64,000 nt of DNA from Parvibaculum sp. (GTDB lineage Bacteria > Pseudomonadota > Alphaproteobacteria > Parvibaculales > Parvibaculaceae): NCBI RefSeq assembly GCF_019635935.1, contig NZ_JAHBYN010000001.1:3253532-3317531 (forward strand), read 5' to 3'. The stretch's first letter is position 1; each line of letters opens with the position of its first letter. Below are positions 47,740 to 56,930 of this stretch, piece by piece. Below the pieces are notes generated by a model, which worked only from the letters and a program-made list of their open reading frames with translations, was not told where the DNA came from and ran no database searches. Made by a program: the position numbers and the translations under genes.

Positions 47740-48978
47740 TCATATTCCGGTTGCGTCGAGAGCGTCCTTGACCCGCCGGATGGCGATGTCGAAGGCCGCT
47801 GACCGGAGATCGAGACCGGCCTCGCCCGCATGGTCCAACACTTCGCGGGCGGCATTGCCGAGAATACGGGTGAGCTCGTCATCGACCTGCTCAAGCGGCC
47901 ATATCTGCCGCTGCAGGTTCTGCACCCACTCGAAATAGCTGACGATCACCCCGCCGGCATTCGCCAGAATATCCGGGATGATCGCAATGCCGCGTTCCCG
48001 GAGTGCGGCATCCGCCTCGGCCGTCACAGGGGCGTTGGCGCCTTCGACGACGGTGCGGCAGGCGAGACGCGCCGCGTTGCCCATGTGGATCGCGTCGCCG
48101 AGCGCGGCGGGTACCAGATAGTCGCAATCGATCTCGAACAGCGCCTCCGGATCGATGGAATCGTGACCATCGGTGTCTTTCAGCGAACCGCGCGACCGCT
48201 TCTGCGCCGACAGCGCGGCGAGATCGACGCCGGCATCGCGACGCACCGCGCTGCGCGAGTCCGAGATCGCGACGACTTTCACGCCAAGTGCGGTGAGCGC
48301 CTGCGCCGCATGAAACCCCACATTGCCGAAACCCTGAATGACGGCGGTCGCGCCCTCAAGGGGTGAATTGCGGTGCCGCGCATATTCGGCAACGACGATG
48401 CCGATGCCGAAGCCTGTCGCCTTGTCGCGGCCCAGCGAACCGCCAAGCGCCAGCGGCTTTCCGGTCACCGCTGCCGGCGAATGCCCGTAGATCGATGAAT
48501 ACTCGCTGTGAATCCAGCCCATCGTCTGCGCGTTGGTGCCCACATCGGGTGCCATGATGTCGGAGTTGGGCCCGATCTCGCGATGAATGCGTTTGACGAA
48601 TTTGCGCGTCAGCATTTCGAGCTCGCGCTGGCTCATCTCGTGGGGGTTGCAGGCGATGCCGCCCTTGCCGCCGCCCAGTGGAATGCCGGCAAGGGCCGTC
48701 TTCATCGTCATCAGCGAGGCAAGTTCGCGCACATCGTCGATATCGACCTGCGGGTGATAGCGCAGTCCGCCCTTGCAGGGTCCACGCGCATTTTGATGCT
48801 GCACCCTGTAACCGGTGAAGATCGCCAATTCGCCATTGTCGCGGATAATCGGAATTTCGACCTTGATCTCGAGCGCCGCCAGCGTCAGCAGCGCTTCGAT
48901 GGTGCTGCTGTAGCCCAAACGGCGGCAGGCGTCGGCGACCGATTGTCCATAGGCGGATTTCGCGTGGCTGTCGGTCAT
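47740..48978 (-). CDS. Glutamate dehydrogenase (Glu/Leu/Phe/Val family)
   Basis: About 412 residues. Reversible oxidative deamination of glutamate to 2-oxoglutarate, most likely NAD-linked by its similarity to RocG/GudB-length enzymes. Seen: GPCKGGLRYHP (substrate Lys), PLGGGKGGIACNP (catalytic Lys), and the Rossmann loop QGFGNVGFHAA. The start ATG 48978 has GGAGAG before it; 67 further in-frame residues upstream are Pro/Arg-rich and unlike the family. Cofactor preference cannot be settled by eye. Divergent from the glycine-zipper protein gene. Confidence 0.93.
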   Translation of the reverse strand: MTDSHAKSAYGQSVADACRRLGYSSTIEALLTLAALEIKVEIPIIRDNGELAIFTGYRVQHQNARGPCKGGLRYHPQVDIDDVRELASLMTMKTALAGIPLGGGKGGIACNPHEMSQRELEMLTRKFVKRIHREIGPNSDIMAPDVGTNAQTMGWIHSEYSSIYGHSPAAVTGKPLALGGSLGRDKATGFGIGIVVAEYARHRNSPLEGATAVIQGFGNVGFHAAQALTALGVKVVAISDSRSAVRRDAGVDLAALSAQKRSRGSLKDTDGHDSIDPEALFEIDCDYLVPAALGDAIHMGNAARLACRTVVEGANAPVTAEADAALRERGIAIIPDILANAGGVIVSYFEWVQNLQRQIWPLEQVDDELTRILGNAAREVLDHAGEAGLDLRSAAFDIAIRRVKDALDATGI

Positions 48979-49177
48979 CGGCTCTCCGGGGGTGTGGGCG
49001 GGCGTGTGTCGGCGTCGAGGGGGAATTCGAAAGGAAATGGCGCGCGAATTCAACTCCGGCGGCCTGCGGCATTGTGGGCGCGCAATTAATGGCCGGTTCA
49101 GCAGCCGTTCAGGTAGGAAGTGAAAACCTGTCCATGCTGGCGGAAGTGGATTTCCGCCCCTGGAACGGAGGCCCACC

Positions 49178-49990
49178 ATGGTGAGGCAAACTGGAACATC
49201 GGCAGGCGTGGCGGTTGCCGCGCTTATCGTCCTCGGCCTCGGCGGGACCGCCCTGGCCGCGCCCGGCGACCGTTGGGACGACCGCGGCAGCTACCGCGGC
49301 GACATTTATCATCGCCACGACCGCCCGGAGGCAGCGCGGCATCCAACGCACATGCGGCCGGACACCTTGCGGCAGCATCGCCAGAACGTCTACCGGCAGG
49401 AACTTGCCGAGCGGCATCGCTCGGGACCGGTCTATGCCGACCGTCCCTGGTATGGATATGGCGCCGTCGGGCATCGTTCCGGCCCGGCCATCGTCTATCG
49501 CAACACCTATCACTACGTAACGGTGCCGCAGCCGGTCTATATGCACGGCCATCCCGGCTACTATGGCGGCCCCCACACGAGCTACGGCTACCGCCATTCT
49601 GCCTGCAACAGCCAGGCTGTCGGCACCGTGATCGGCGCCATTCTCGGCGGCGTCATCGGCGCCGATAAGGGCAGGGGCGCCGGCCCTGTGATCGGCGGTG
49701 CGCTGATCGGCGCCGTTCTCGGCGGCGCGCTCGGCCATGCGATCGACGCGAGCAATTGGGCTTGCGTCGGCGACGTCCTCGAATATGCGCCGAACCGCCG
49801 CGCAGTCTCATGGCGCGACGCGCAGACCGGCTACGGCTATGAGGTCACGCCGATGCGCACCTACGAACCGCATCCCGGCCGCTACTGCCGCGAGTATCAG
49901 ACCGTCGTTACCATCGGCGGCCGCGCCGAGGAGGCTTACGGCACGGCTTGCCGCCAGCCCGATGGCACGTGGGAGATCGTGAACTCCTGA
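49178..49990 (+). CDS. Exported glycine-zipper protein
   Basis: 270 residues with a signal peptide (hydrophobic 9-26, cleavage after ALA). A Tyr/His/Arg-rich central part (about 30-140) is followed by a glycine zipper (VGTVIGAILGGVIGADKGRG...IGGALIGAVLGGALG, about 148-188), as in the 17-kDa surface-antigen/SlyB-like group, then a C-terminal domain with three Cys (about 195, 233 and 258). Perfect GGAGG ribosome site before ATG 49178. Probably outer-membrane or periplasmic, structural or stress-related; no precise function recognised. Confidence 0.75.
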   Translation: MVRQTGTSAGVAVAALIVLGLGGTALAAPGDRWDDRGSYRGDIYHRHDRPEAARHPTHMRPDTLRQHRQNVYRQELAERHRSGPVYADRPWYGYGAVGHRSGPAIVYRNTYHYVTVPQPVYMHGHPGYYGGPHTSYGYRHSACNSQAVGTVIGAILGGVIGADKGRGAGPVIGGALIGAVLGGALGHAIDASNWACVGDVLEYAPNRRAVSWRDAQTGYGYEVTPMRTYEPHPGRYCREYQTVVTIGGRAEEAYGTACRQPDGTWEIVNS

Positions 49991-50175
49991 GCGAGGGGCG
50001 CGACTGGCCTGTGGGCCGGGCGCGGACGGGCGGCGCCCTCCTCGGCGCCGCCCGTCTTCTTTTTTACGCGCCCGAACCGGAAAACCCTTTGCGAGCGAGC
50101 GCCCGCCGCGCCATCATTGCATCCAACATGGGTGAGAAAGCGGTCCGGCAGAGGCCGCGCGAGGCGAGGGGCGGC

Positions 50176-50982
50176 ATGGCGCAGGACGAAAAGGTCGGCG
50201 AATTCATCACCATTGAGCGTGTTGGCCGCGTGGCCACCGTCCGCTTCGACCGGAGCGACCGCGTCAATGCGCTATCGGCGCGCCTGTTGCGCGACCTCGC
50301 GGCAACCGCCCGTCTGTTGCGCGACGACGTGACGACGAGCGCCATCGTCCTCACCGGCGGACAGGCCTTCACCGGCGGCGCCGACCTCGCGGATCCGGAG
50401 ATGGCGAGTCGGGCATCCGCTTCGCTTCTCGAACGCCGCGAGATGCTGCGCGCCGGTCCCGACATGTGCGACGCATGGGAAGCGCTCGACCAGGTGACGA
50501 TTGCCGCCATCGAAGGCTTCTGCATCGGTGGCGGCGTTGCGCTTGCGGTCGCCTGCGATTTCCGCATCGCCGGGCGCGGCGCACATTTCCGCCTGCCGGA
50601 AATTCCGCTCGGCATGAACATGAGCTGGCACACCCAGCCCCGCATGGTGAACCTGATCGGTCCCTCGCGCGCCAAGCAGCTCACGATCTTCGGCGAGCGC
50701 GTCGGTGCCGAACAGGCCGAACGCTGGGGCCTCGCCGACGAAATCTGCGACGACGGCAAGGCGCTCGAATGCGCGCGCCGCTGGGCCGAAAAAGTCGCCG
50801 CTCTGCCGCCCGTGTCGGTGCGCATGGCCAAGCGCGGCATCACCCAGGCCGCGACCGCGCTCAACGCCGCCGTCACCTTCATGGATGCTGATCAGTTCGC
50901 GCTCGCCGCCACCGGCGAAGACAGCCGCGAGGCCATCGCGGCCTTTCTCGAAAAGCGTCCGCCGAATTTCACCGGGCGCTGA
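50176..50982 (+). CDS. Enoyl-CoA hydratase/isomerase (crotonase) family protein
   Basis: 268 residues. Crotonase fold with oxyanion-hole motifs FTGGADL (about 65-71) and GFCIGGGVALAVACDFRIA, and the catalytic-side Glu in LPEIPLG. At the position of the second catalytic Glu of rat mitochondrial enoyl-CoA hydratase the sequence reads AKQLTIFGERV, with Gln in place, so hydratase activity is not assured; isomerase or another crotonase reaction is possible. ATG 50176 has GAGGGG before it. First gene of a same-strand run to 56930 with gaps of 22 and 27 bases, then overlaps. Confidence 0.85.
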   Translation: MAQDEKVGEFITIERVGRVATVRFDRSDRVNALSARLLRDLAATARLLRDDVTTSAIVLTGGQAFTGGADLADPEMASRASASLLERREMLRAGPDMCDAWEALDQVTIAAIEGFCIGGGVALAVACDFRIAGRGAHFRLPEIPLGMNMSWHTQPRMVNLIGPSRAKQLTIFGERVGAEQAERWGLADEICDDGKALECARRWAEKVAALPPVSVRMAKRGITQAATALNAAVTFMDADQFALAATGEDSREAIAAFLEKRPPNFTGR

Positions 50983-51004
50983 AGCGCCGTCATCCGAGGT
51001 ATCG

Positions 51005-52888
51005 ATGTCTTACGACGATCCGAAGACCCATCGCGGGAATTGCCCCTGTTGCACGCCCTATGTCTGGGGTGCCTATCCGCCGAAGCGCGAGCATCTGAGC
51101 CGCCGCGGCTTCTTCGGCGCCGGTGCGGCGCTGACGGCCGGCATGCTGACCGCGCTCGGCGTCTCGCGCGCCGGCGGCGACGCGCTGGCCGAAGCTGCTG
51201 CGGCGCTTGCTTTTGCCGCGCCCGCCATCGCCGGCGGATCGACACGGCGCGCCCGCGCGGCCGCCGGCGGCGTCACGGTCTATCGCGGGGGCACCATCCG
51301 CACGATGAATTCGACCCTGCCGGTCGCCGAAGCGGTTGCCGTCAAGGGAGGCCGCATTCTCGCGGTCGGCGGCGAGGCCGAAGTCGTATCGCGCGCCGGA
51401 AGCGGCGCCCGCATCGTCGATCTCGGCGGCAAGACCATGTTGCCGGGCTTCATCGACTGCCATGGCCATGTCTCGCTGACGGCGTTGTTGATGGGCTTCC
51501 AGAATCTGGCGCCGATCCCGGCGGGCCCCATCGGCAGCATCGCCGACATCAAAAGCGAATTGCTGAAATACCGCGACAAAACCGGCGGCGGCCGCGGCGG
51601 CTGGATCCTCGGCGCGAACTACGACGACTCGCTGCTCGCCGAAAAGCGCGCCATCACCCGGACCGATCTCGACGAAGTGTCCACCGAGCAGCCAGTGCTC
51701 GCCTATCATGCCTCGCTGCATGTCGTCGTCGTGAACTCATATGCGCTGAACCTTCTCGGTATCACGGCCGACACGCCGGACCCGGCCGGCGGCGTCATCC
51801 GCCGCTGGCCCGGCACCAACGAACCGAACGGCATTCTCGAAGAGGGCGCGATTTCGCTTGCTCTTCCGCGTCTGCCGGAAGTTTCGAAGGACGAACTGCT
51901 CGATCTGCTCGACAAGGTTCAGGATCAATATGCGGCCTGGGGCATCACCACCGCGCAGGACGGCGCGACACGGCGCCCCGACTACGATCTGCTGACGCTC
52001 GCCGCCGAGCGCGACCGCCTGAAAATCGACGTGATCGGCTACCCCTTCTTCACCCATATCGACGATTTGGCGCGCGGCGATGTCGAAGTGCAAAAGGACT
52101 ACAACGGCTTCAAGATCGGCGGCATCAAGCTGATGCTCGACGGCTCGCCGCAAGCCAAGACAGCCTGGCTCTCGGAGCCTTATGAAGTTGTGCCGCCGGG
52201 ATTCAAGCCGGACTATCGCGGCTACCGGATCGTCGACGATTTGACGGCGGCCAATTATGTCGACGACGCCTTCGCGCGCGGCTGGCAGGTCTATGCGCAT
52301 TGCAACGGCGACGCGGCCGCCGACCAGTTCATCGCCGCCGTCGAAAAGGCAACGGCGAAATATGGGCCGGGCGACCGGCGCGCGACCGTCATACATGCCC
52401 AGACATTGCGGGAAGATCAGCTCGACCGCATGGCGAAGCTCGGCGTCATGCCGTCCTATTTTGTCACCCACACATTCTACTGGGGCGATTGGCACCGGGA
52501 CTCGGTGCTGGGTCCGGCGCGCGCGGCGCGCATCAGTCCGGTCCGCTCGACCGTCGATCGCGGCATGCGCTACACGCTGCACAATGATTCGCCGGTCGCG
52601 CCGTCCGACTGCCGCATGCTGCTCTGGTCTGCGACCAACAGGCGCACCCGCAGCGGCGAAGTGCTGGGCGAAGACCAGCGCATAAGCGCTTACGATGCCT
52701 TGCGCGGCATCACCATCGACGCCGCCTTTCAGCATTTCGAGGACGACATCAAAGGCTCCATCGAGGAAGGCAAGCTCGCCGACCTCGTCATCACGGCGGA
52801 AGACCCCGAGACGATCGACCCGTCCGGCCTTCGTGATTTGCAGATCGTCGAAACGATCAAGCGGGGCGAAACCATCTACGCCGCCTGA
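51005..52888 (+). CDS. Exported amidohydrolase (amidohydrolase_3/YtcJ-like)
   Basis: About 627 residues. Twin-arginine signal SRRGFFGAG (about 33-41) plus a hydrophobic stretch, so it is exported folded, presumably with metal. The signal's n-region is unusually long and carries a GNCPCC cluster (about 12-17). The amidohydrolase core shows GFIDCHGHVSL (metal His pair), later KLMLDGSPQ, and HNDSPVAPSD near the C-terminus, as in YtcJ-type metal-dependent hydrolases. GAGGT precedes the ATG. Substrate unknown. Second gene of the run starting at 50176. Confidence 0.85.
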   Translation: MSYDDPKTHRGNCPCCTPYVWGAYPPKREHLSRRGFFGAGAALTAGMLTALGVSRAGGDALAEAAAALAFAAPAIAGGSTRRARAAAGGVTVYRGGTIRTMNSTLPVAEAVAVKGGRILAVGGEAEVVSRAGSGARIVDLGGKTMLPGFIDCHGHVSLTALLMGFQNLAPIPAGPIGSIADIKSELLKYRDKTGGGRGGWILGANYDDSLLAEKRAITRTDLDEVSTEQPVLAYHASLHVVVVNSYALNLLGITADTPDPAGGVIRRWPGTNEPNGILEEGAISLALPRLPEVSKDELLDLLDKVQDQYAAWGITTAQDGATRRPDYDLLTLAAERDRLKIDVIGYPFFTHIDDLARGDVEVQKDYNGFKIGGIKLMLDGSPQAKTAWLSEPYEVVPPGFKPDYRGYRIVDDLTAANYVDDAFARGWQVYAHCNGDAAADQFIAAVEKATAKYGPGDRRATVIHAQTLREDQLDRMAKLGVMPSYFVTHTFYWGDWHRDSVLGPARAARISPVRSTVDRGMRYTLHNDSPVAPSDCRMLLWSATNRRTRSGEVLGEDQRISAYDALRGITIDAAFQHFEDDIKGSIEEGKLADLVITAEDPETIDPSGLRDLQIVETIKRGETIYAA

Positions 52889-52915
52889 TCGGCGGGGAAG
52901 AGATACCCGAACGTC

Positions 52916-54427
52916 ATGCAACTCAAGATCAGACGCATACCGCTCGACACATTGCGCGAGAACGTCGCGATACTGGCGTCGGATTGCGGCGCGCTCCGGC
53001 CGGAGGCCTTTCAGGCGTTCAAGCGGTTGGAAATCGTCCATGACGGACGGTCGATCATCGCGAGCCTCGACATCTCTCACGATCCCTCGCTCGTCGGGCC
53101 GGAAGAGATCGGCCTTGCCGATCCGGCCTTCCGCCGCCTGGGGATGCCCGAAGGCACACAGGTAACGATTGCCCCTGCGCGCCGGCCGCAAAGCCTTGAG
53201 TATGTGCGCACGAAAATCATCGGCGAAACGCTGAACGCGCATCAGATCGACGCCATCATTCGCGACATCGTCGGCTATCGCTACTCCGACATGGAAATCG
53301 CGGCATTTCTGGTCGCCTGCGCCGGCTTCCTGACGACGGGCGAGTTGCTCGACCTGACCCGCGCCATGGCCTCGGCCGGCAACAGCCTCACATGGGCCTC
53401 GCCGATGATCGTCGACAAGCATTGCATCGGCGGTATCCCGGGCAACCGGACCTCGATGATCGTCGTGCCGATTGTCGCCGCGCATGGACTGACCATCCCG
53501 AAAACCTCGTCGCGCGCCATCACTTCGCCCGCCGGAACGGCCGACACGATGGAGGTGCTGGCGCGCGTCGATCTCAAGATCGAGGAAATGCGGGCCGTGG
53601 TGGGCGAATGCAATGGTTGCCTGGTCTGGGGCGGCCACGTCAATCTCTCGCCGGCCGACGACATTCTGATCGGTGTCGAGCGTCCCCTCAATCTCGACAC
53701 GCGCGAGCAGATGGTGGCCTCCATCATGTCGAAGAAGATGTCGGCGGGCTCGACCCACCTCGTCATCGACATCCCCGTCGGCCCGACCGCCAAGGTGCGC
53801 GACGCGCACGAGGCGATGCGGCTGCGCAAGCTTTTTGAATACGTGGCCGACCAGGTGGGACTTCATGTCGACGTTGTGGTGACGGACGGCGCGCAGCCGG
53901 TCGGGCGCGGCATTGGGCCGATGCTCGAGGCGCGCGACGTGATGGCCGTGCTCGACAACGAGCCGGATGCGCCTGCCGATCTGCGCGAGAAGTCACTGCA
54001 GCTCGCAGGTCACATCATCGAGGGTGATCCGGCTGTCAGGGGCGGCGGTGGCTATGCGCGCGCCCGCGAATTACTGGAAAGCGGCGAAGCGGCGGCCCGC
54101 ATGCGGCGTATCATCGACACACAGGGCCATGCGCCACCCGGTCCGCCATTGGGGCCCCTGAAGGCCGATGTGCTGTCGCCCGCCGATGGCGTCGTCGCGG
54201 CCATCGACTGCTTCCGTATCGCGCAGCTCGCGCGTCTGGCCGGCGCACCGCTCGATCGCGGCGCCGGGCTCGATCTCCTGAAGCGGGTCGGCGACCGCGT
54301 CGAAGCCGGTGAGCCGCTCTACCGGATCCATTCGGCCGGCCAGTCGCATTTCGATTTTGTTGTCGAAGCGGCGGCGGAACTGAACGGCTTCGCCCTCGGA
54401 ACGATTTCAGGCGGAGCGGGCAGGTGA
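52916..54427 (+). CDS. Archaeal-type thymidine/AMP phosphorylase
   Basis: 503 residues, the length of archaeal AMP (NMP) phosphorylases; typical bacterial DeoA is about 440. The N-terminal extension (about 1-90) is the assembly domain of that branch. The phosphorylase core has [25 protein letters not shown] (phosphate/ribose site), [19 protein letters not shown] and [19 protein letters not shown]. The family cleaves nucleoside 5'-monophosphates with phosphate to base and ribose 1,5-bisphosphate. Its stop overlaps the next start (GTGA). Automated annotation may call it thymidine phosphorylase; nucleotide specificity is inference. Confidence 0.87.
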   Translation: MQLKIRRIPLDTLRENVAILASDCGALRPEAFQAFKRLEIVHDGRSIIASLDISHDPSLVGPEEIGLADPAFRRLGMPEGTQVTIAPARRPQSLEYVRTKIIGETLNAHQIDAIIRDIVGYRYSDMEIAAFLVACAGFLTTGELLDLTRAMASAGNSLTWASPMIVDKHCIGGIPGNRTSMIVVPIVAAHGLTIPKTSSRAITSPAGTADTMEVLARVDLKIEEMRAVVGECNGCLVWGGHVNLSPADDILIGVERPLNLDTREQMVASIMSKKMSAGSTHLVIDIPVGPTAKVRDAHEAMRLRKLFEYVADQVGLHVDVVVTDGAQPVGRGIGPMLEARDVMAVLDNEPDAPADLREKSLQLAGHIIEGDPAVRGGGGYARARELLESGEAAARMRRIIDTQGHAPPGPPLGPLKADVLSPADGVVAAIDCFRIAQLARLAGAPLDRGAGLDLLKRVGDRVEAGEPLYRIHSAGQSHFDFVVEAAAELNGFALGTISGGAGR

Positions 54428-55329
54428 GCGGCGTTGCGTTGCAGTCTTTCGCGCATGGCCGCGCTCACGCGCTCGAACTTGCGGACGCGCTGGGCGCGGC
54501 GTTCGGCGAAATCGGCGTTCACAAGTTTCCGGACGGCGAATCCCGCGTAACGGTGGCCGCGCCTGCGGCGACGACAATTCTCTATTGTCCGCTCGACAGG
54601 CCCAACGAAAAACTCGTCGAACTGGCGCTTGCCGTGGAGGCGCTTCGGCGCGGCGGCGCGGCGCGGCTCGTGCTCGTCGCGCCTTACCTTTGTTATATGC
54701 GTCAGGACAAGGTATTCCACGAAGGCGAAGCGATCAGTCTGAAGGCCATAGGTGGCTGGCTCGGATCGCTGTTCGATCGCATCGTCACCGTCGATGCCCA
54801 TCTGCATCGCGTGACCGACATTCGCGAGGTCTTTCCGGATCGCGAGGCGCAAAACCTCACCGCGGCCGAAGTCATCGCCGGGTTCGCGCGCAAGCAGGGC
54901 TTTTCCGCTTCGGCTCTCGTCGCCGGCCCCGATGCCGAATCGATCCAGTGGGTGTCGCGCATCGCCGGCGTGCTCGGCGCGGAAGCGATCGCCGGTGAGA
55001 AAACGCGATTGGGGGATCGCGATGTGAGGATCGCCTTTCCCCCGGCGAAAATCGAAGGCCGCGCCGTTCTCGTCGCCGACGACATCGTGTCGAGCGGCGG
55101 CACGGTGACCGTCGCGGTCGAGAGCCTGAGGCGGGCCGGCGCCGCCGACATCGTCGTGGCCGTCACCCACGCACTCTTCGACGCTGCGGTCGAAGCGCGC
55201 ATCCGTGCCGCCGGCGCGCGCGCCATCTGGTCGTCGACCTCCGTGCCGCACCCGACCAACGCGGTTTCGCTGGCGGGCCTTCTGGCCGAGGCGCTGCGAG
55301 ACGAAATCGAAAACGAGAAACGGAAATAA
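54424..55329 (+). CDS. PRPP synthetase-like phosphoribosyl enzyme (archaeal type)
   Basis: 301 residues of ribose-phosphate diphosphokinase fold. Seen: [12 protein letters not shown] (catalytic Arg-Gln-Asp region), VTVDAHLHR, and the PRPP loop DDIVSSGGT near residue 219, closer to the archaeal class III DDIISTGGT than to the bacterial V-D-D-M-I-D-T-A-G-T. It is shorter than housekeeping Prs (about 315) and so probably a second enzyme. Start GTG 54424 overlaps the phosphorylase stop by 4 bases; the MBL gene follows with TAATG overlap. Substrate may be ribose 5-phosphate or the product of its neighbour. Confidence 0.85.
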   Translation: MSGVALQSFAHGRAHALELADALGAAFGEIGVHKFPDGESRVTVAAPAATTILYCPLDRPNEKLVELALAVEALRRGGAARLVLVAPYLCYMRQDKVFHEGEAISLKAIGGWLGSLFDRIVTVDAHLHRVTDIREVFPDREAQNLTAAEVIAGFARKQGFSASALVAGPDAESIQWVSRIAGVLGAEAIAGEKTRLGDRDVRIAFPPAKIEGRAVLVADDIVSSGGTVTVAVESLRRAGAADIVVAVTHALFDAAVEARIRAAGARAIWSSTSVPHPTNAVSLAGLLAEALRDEIENEKRK

Positions 55330-56930
55330 TGTCGATCACCCTCAGCGTTCACGGCGCCGCCCACACCGTCACCGGATCCTGCTATTTGCTGCAGGCAGGA
55401 AAGACACGCTTCCTGGTCGATTGCGGCATGTTTCAGGGACCAAAGACGCTGAAGGCGCTCAACTATGCGGACTTTCCGTTCGAACCGGGCGAAATTGACT
55501 TCGTGCTGCTGACCCACGCGCATATCGATCACTCGGGCTTGATTCCGAAGCTGGTGAAGCACGGGTTCGAGGGCCCAATCTACGCGACGCACGGCACCAT
55601 CGATCTTCTTTCCTGCATGCTGCCGGATTCCGGTCACATTCAGGAGTTCGAGGTCGAACAGCTCAACCGCCGCAACGCGCAACGCGGCCGCCCGGAAGTG
55701 ACGCCGATCTACACCGTCGCCGATGCCGAAGCATCGCTCCGCGCCTTCAGCCCGGTCGCCTACGACACATGGATCGACCCTGTGGAGGGCGTGCGCGCAC
55801 GCTTCTGGAATGCCGGCCACATTCTCGGCTCGGCTTCGATCGAGGTTGAAATCGATACCGGCCTGAAGTCGCCCCGCAAATTGCGGTTGCTGTTCTCCGG
55901 CGACATTGGCCCGGATGTAAAGAGCTTTCACCCTGCGCCGGACTCGCCGGAAAATCTCGACTATCTGATCTGCGAGGCGACATACGGGTCGCGCGAGCGC
56001 GCGCCAATGACGGTTTCGGATCGCCGCGATCTCCTTGCGGCGGAGGTCAATGCGGCGTTGAACAAGAACGGCGTGCTGATTTTCCCGACCTTTGCCGTCG
56101 AGCGCACGCAGGAATTGCTGGCCGATCTTCTGGCCCTCGTCGAACAAAAGCGCGTACGGGACGTGCCGATCTTCCTCGATTCGCCGCTTGCCATCCGCGC
56201 CACCGAGGTTTTTCTGGATCACGCCGACAATCTCGAAAACGGCGATGAGTTCCGCCGCGCCATGCGCGCACAGCGCGTGCGCACCACCGAAACGGTCGCC
56301 GAGAGCATGATGATCGAGCGGATCGACGGCAGCCACATCGTCGTCGCCGCAAGCGGCATGTGCGACGCCGGCCGCATCCGCCACCATCTGAAAAACCGGC
56401 TATGGCGCGAAAATACCACTGTCATCATGATCGGCTATCAGGCGGAGGGCACGCTCGGGCGCATTCTTCAGTCGGGTGCGACGGCCGTTCGCATTCAGGG
56501 CGAGGAAATCAAGGTGCGTGCCCGCATCCGCACACTCGATGTCTATTCCGGTCACGCCGACGGACCGGCGCTCGCCCGCTGGGTTGCGGATCGCGGACCG
56601 GTGATGCGCGGCACGATCCTGGTGCATGGCGAGGAAGAAGGCCTGGCGGGTCTCCATGCGCGCCTCGCCGATCTCGGCCTCGATGGTGAGCGCATCTTCG
56701 CGCCCGATCTCGACGAAGTGTTCGATCTCCTCGCCGAAGCGCCCGAAGCGCGGCGCCGGCCCGCGCCCCGCCGCCTTCAGCCGGAAATCGTCGGCCGTCA
56801 GGACTGGCACAACGATCTGTCGAAGCTCTGGCTCGACATAGGCGAGCAACTCGAGGGCGCGGCCGACGACCGCGCCCGCAAGGTTGTCATCCGGCGGCTT
56901 CGTCGCGCCCTCGAAGAAAAGCCGGACTGA
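55329..56930 (+). CDS. Metallo-beta-lactamase/beta-CASP ribonuclease-like protein
   Basis: 533 residues. MBL motif HAHIDHSG with metal ligands at about 63, 65, 67 and 68, then DSGHIQE, FSGDIG and the beta-CASP domain (SGMCDAGRIRHHL; VHGEEEGL near the C-terminus). This is the YSH1/CPSF-type group of predicted exonucleases, often called RNA-specific MBL hydrolases. N-terminal HGAAHTVTGSCY is typical. Cytoplasmic. Starts overlapping the previous stop (TAATG) and ends the operon from 50176. It converges on the Gln-rich protein gene with no gap. Confidence 0.9.
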   Translation: MSITLSVHGAAHTVTGSCYLLQAGKTRFLVDCGMFQGPKTLKALNYADFPFEPGEIDFVLLTHAHIDHSGLIPKLVKHGFEGPIYATHGTIDLLSCMLPDSGHIQEFEVEQLNRRNAQRGRPEVTPIYTVADAEASLRAFSPVAYDTWIDPVEGVRARFWNAGHILGSASIEVEIDTGLKSPRKLRLLFSGDIGPDVKSFHPAPDSPENLDYLICEATYGSRERAPMTVSDRRDLLAAEVNAALNKNGVLIFPTFAVERTQELLADLLALVEQKRVRDVPIFLDSPLAIRATEVFLDHADNLENGDEFRRAMRAQRVRTTETVAESMMIERIDGSHIVVAASGMCDAGRIRHHLKNRLWRENTTVIMIGYQAEGTLGRILQSGATAVRIQGEEIKVRARIRTLDVYSGHADGPALARWVADRGPVMRGTILVHGEEEGLAGLHARLADLGLDGERIFAPDLDEVFDLLAEAPEARRRPAPRRLQPEIVGRQDWHNDLSKLWLDIGEQLEGAADDRARKVVIRRLRRALEEKPD

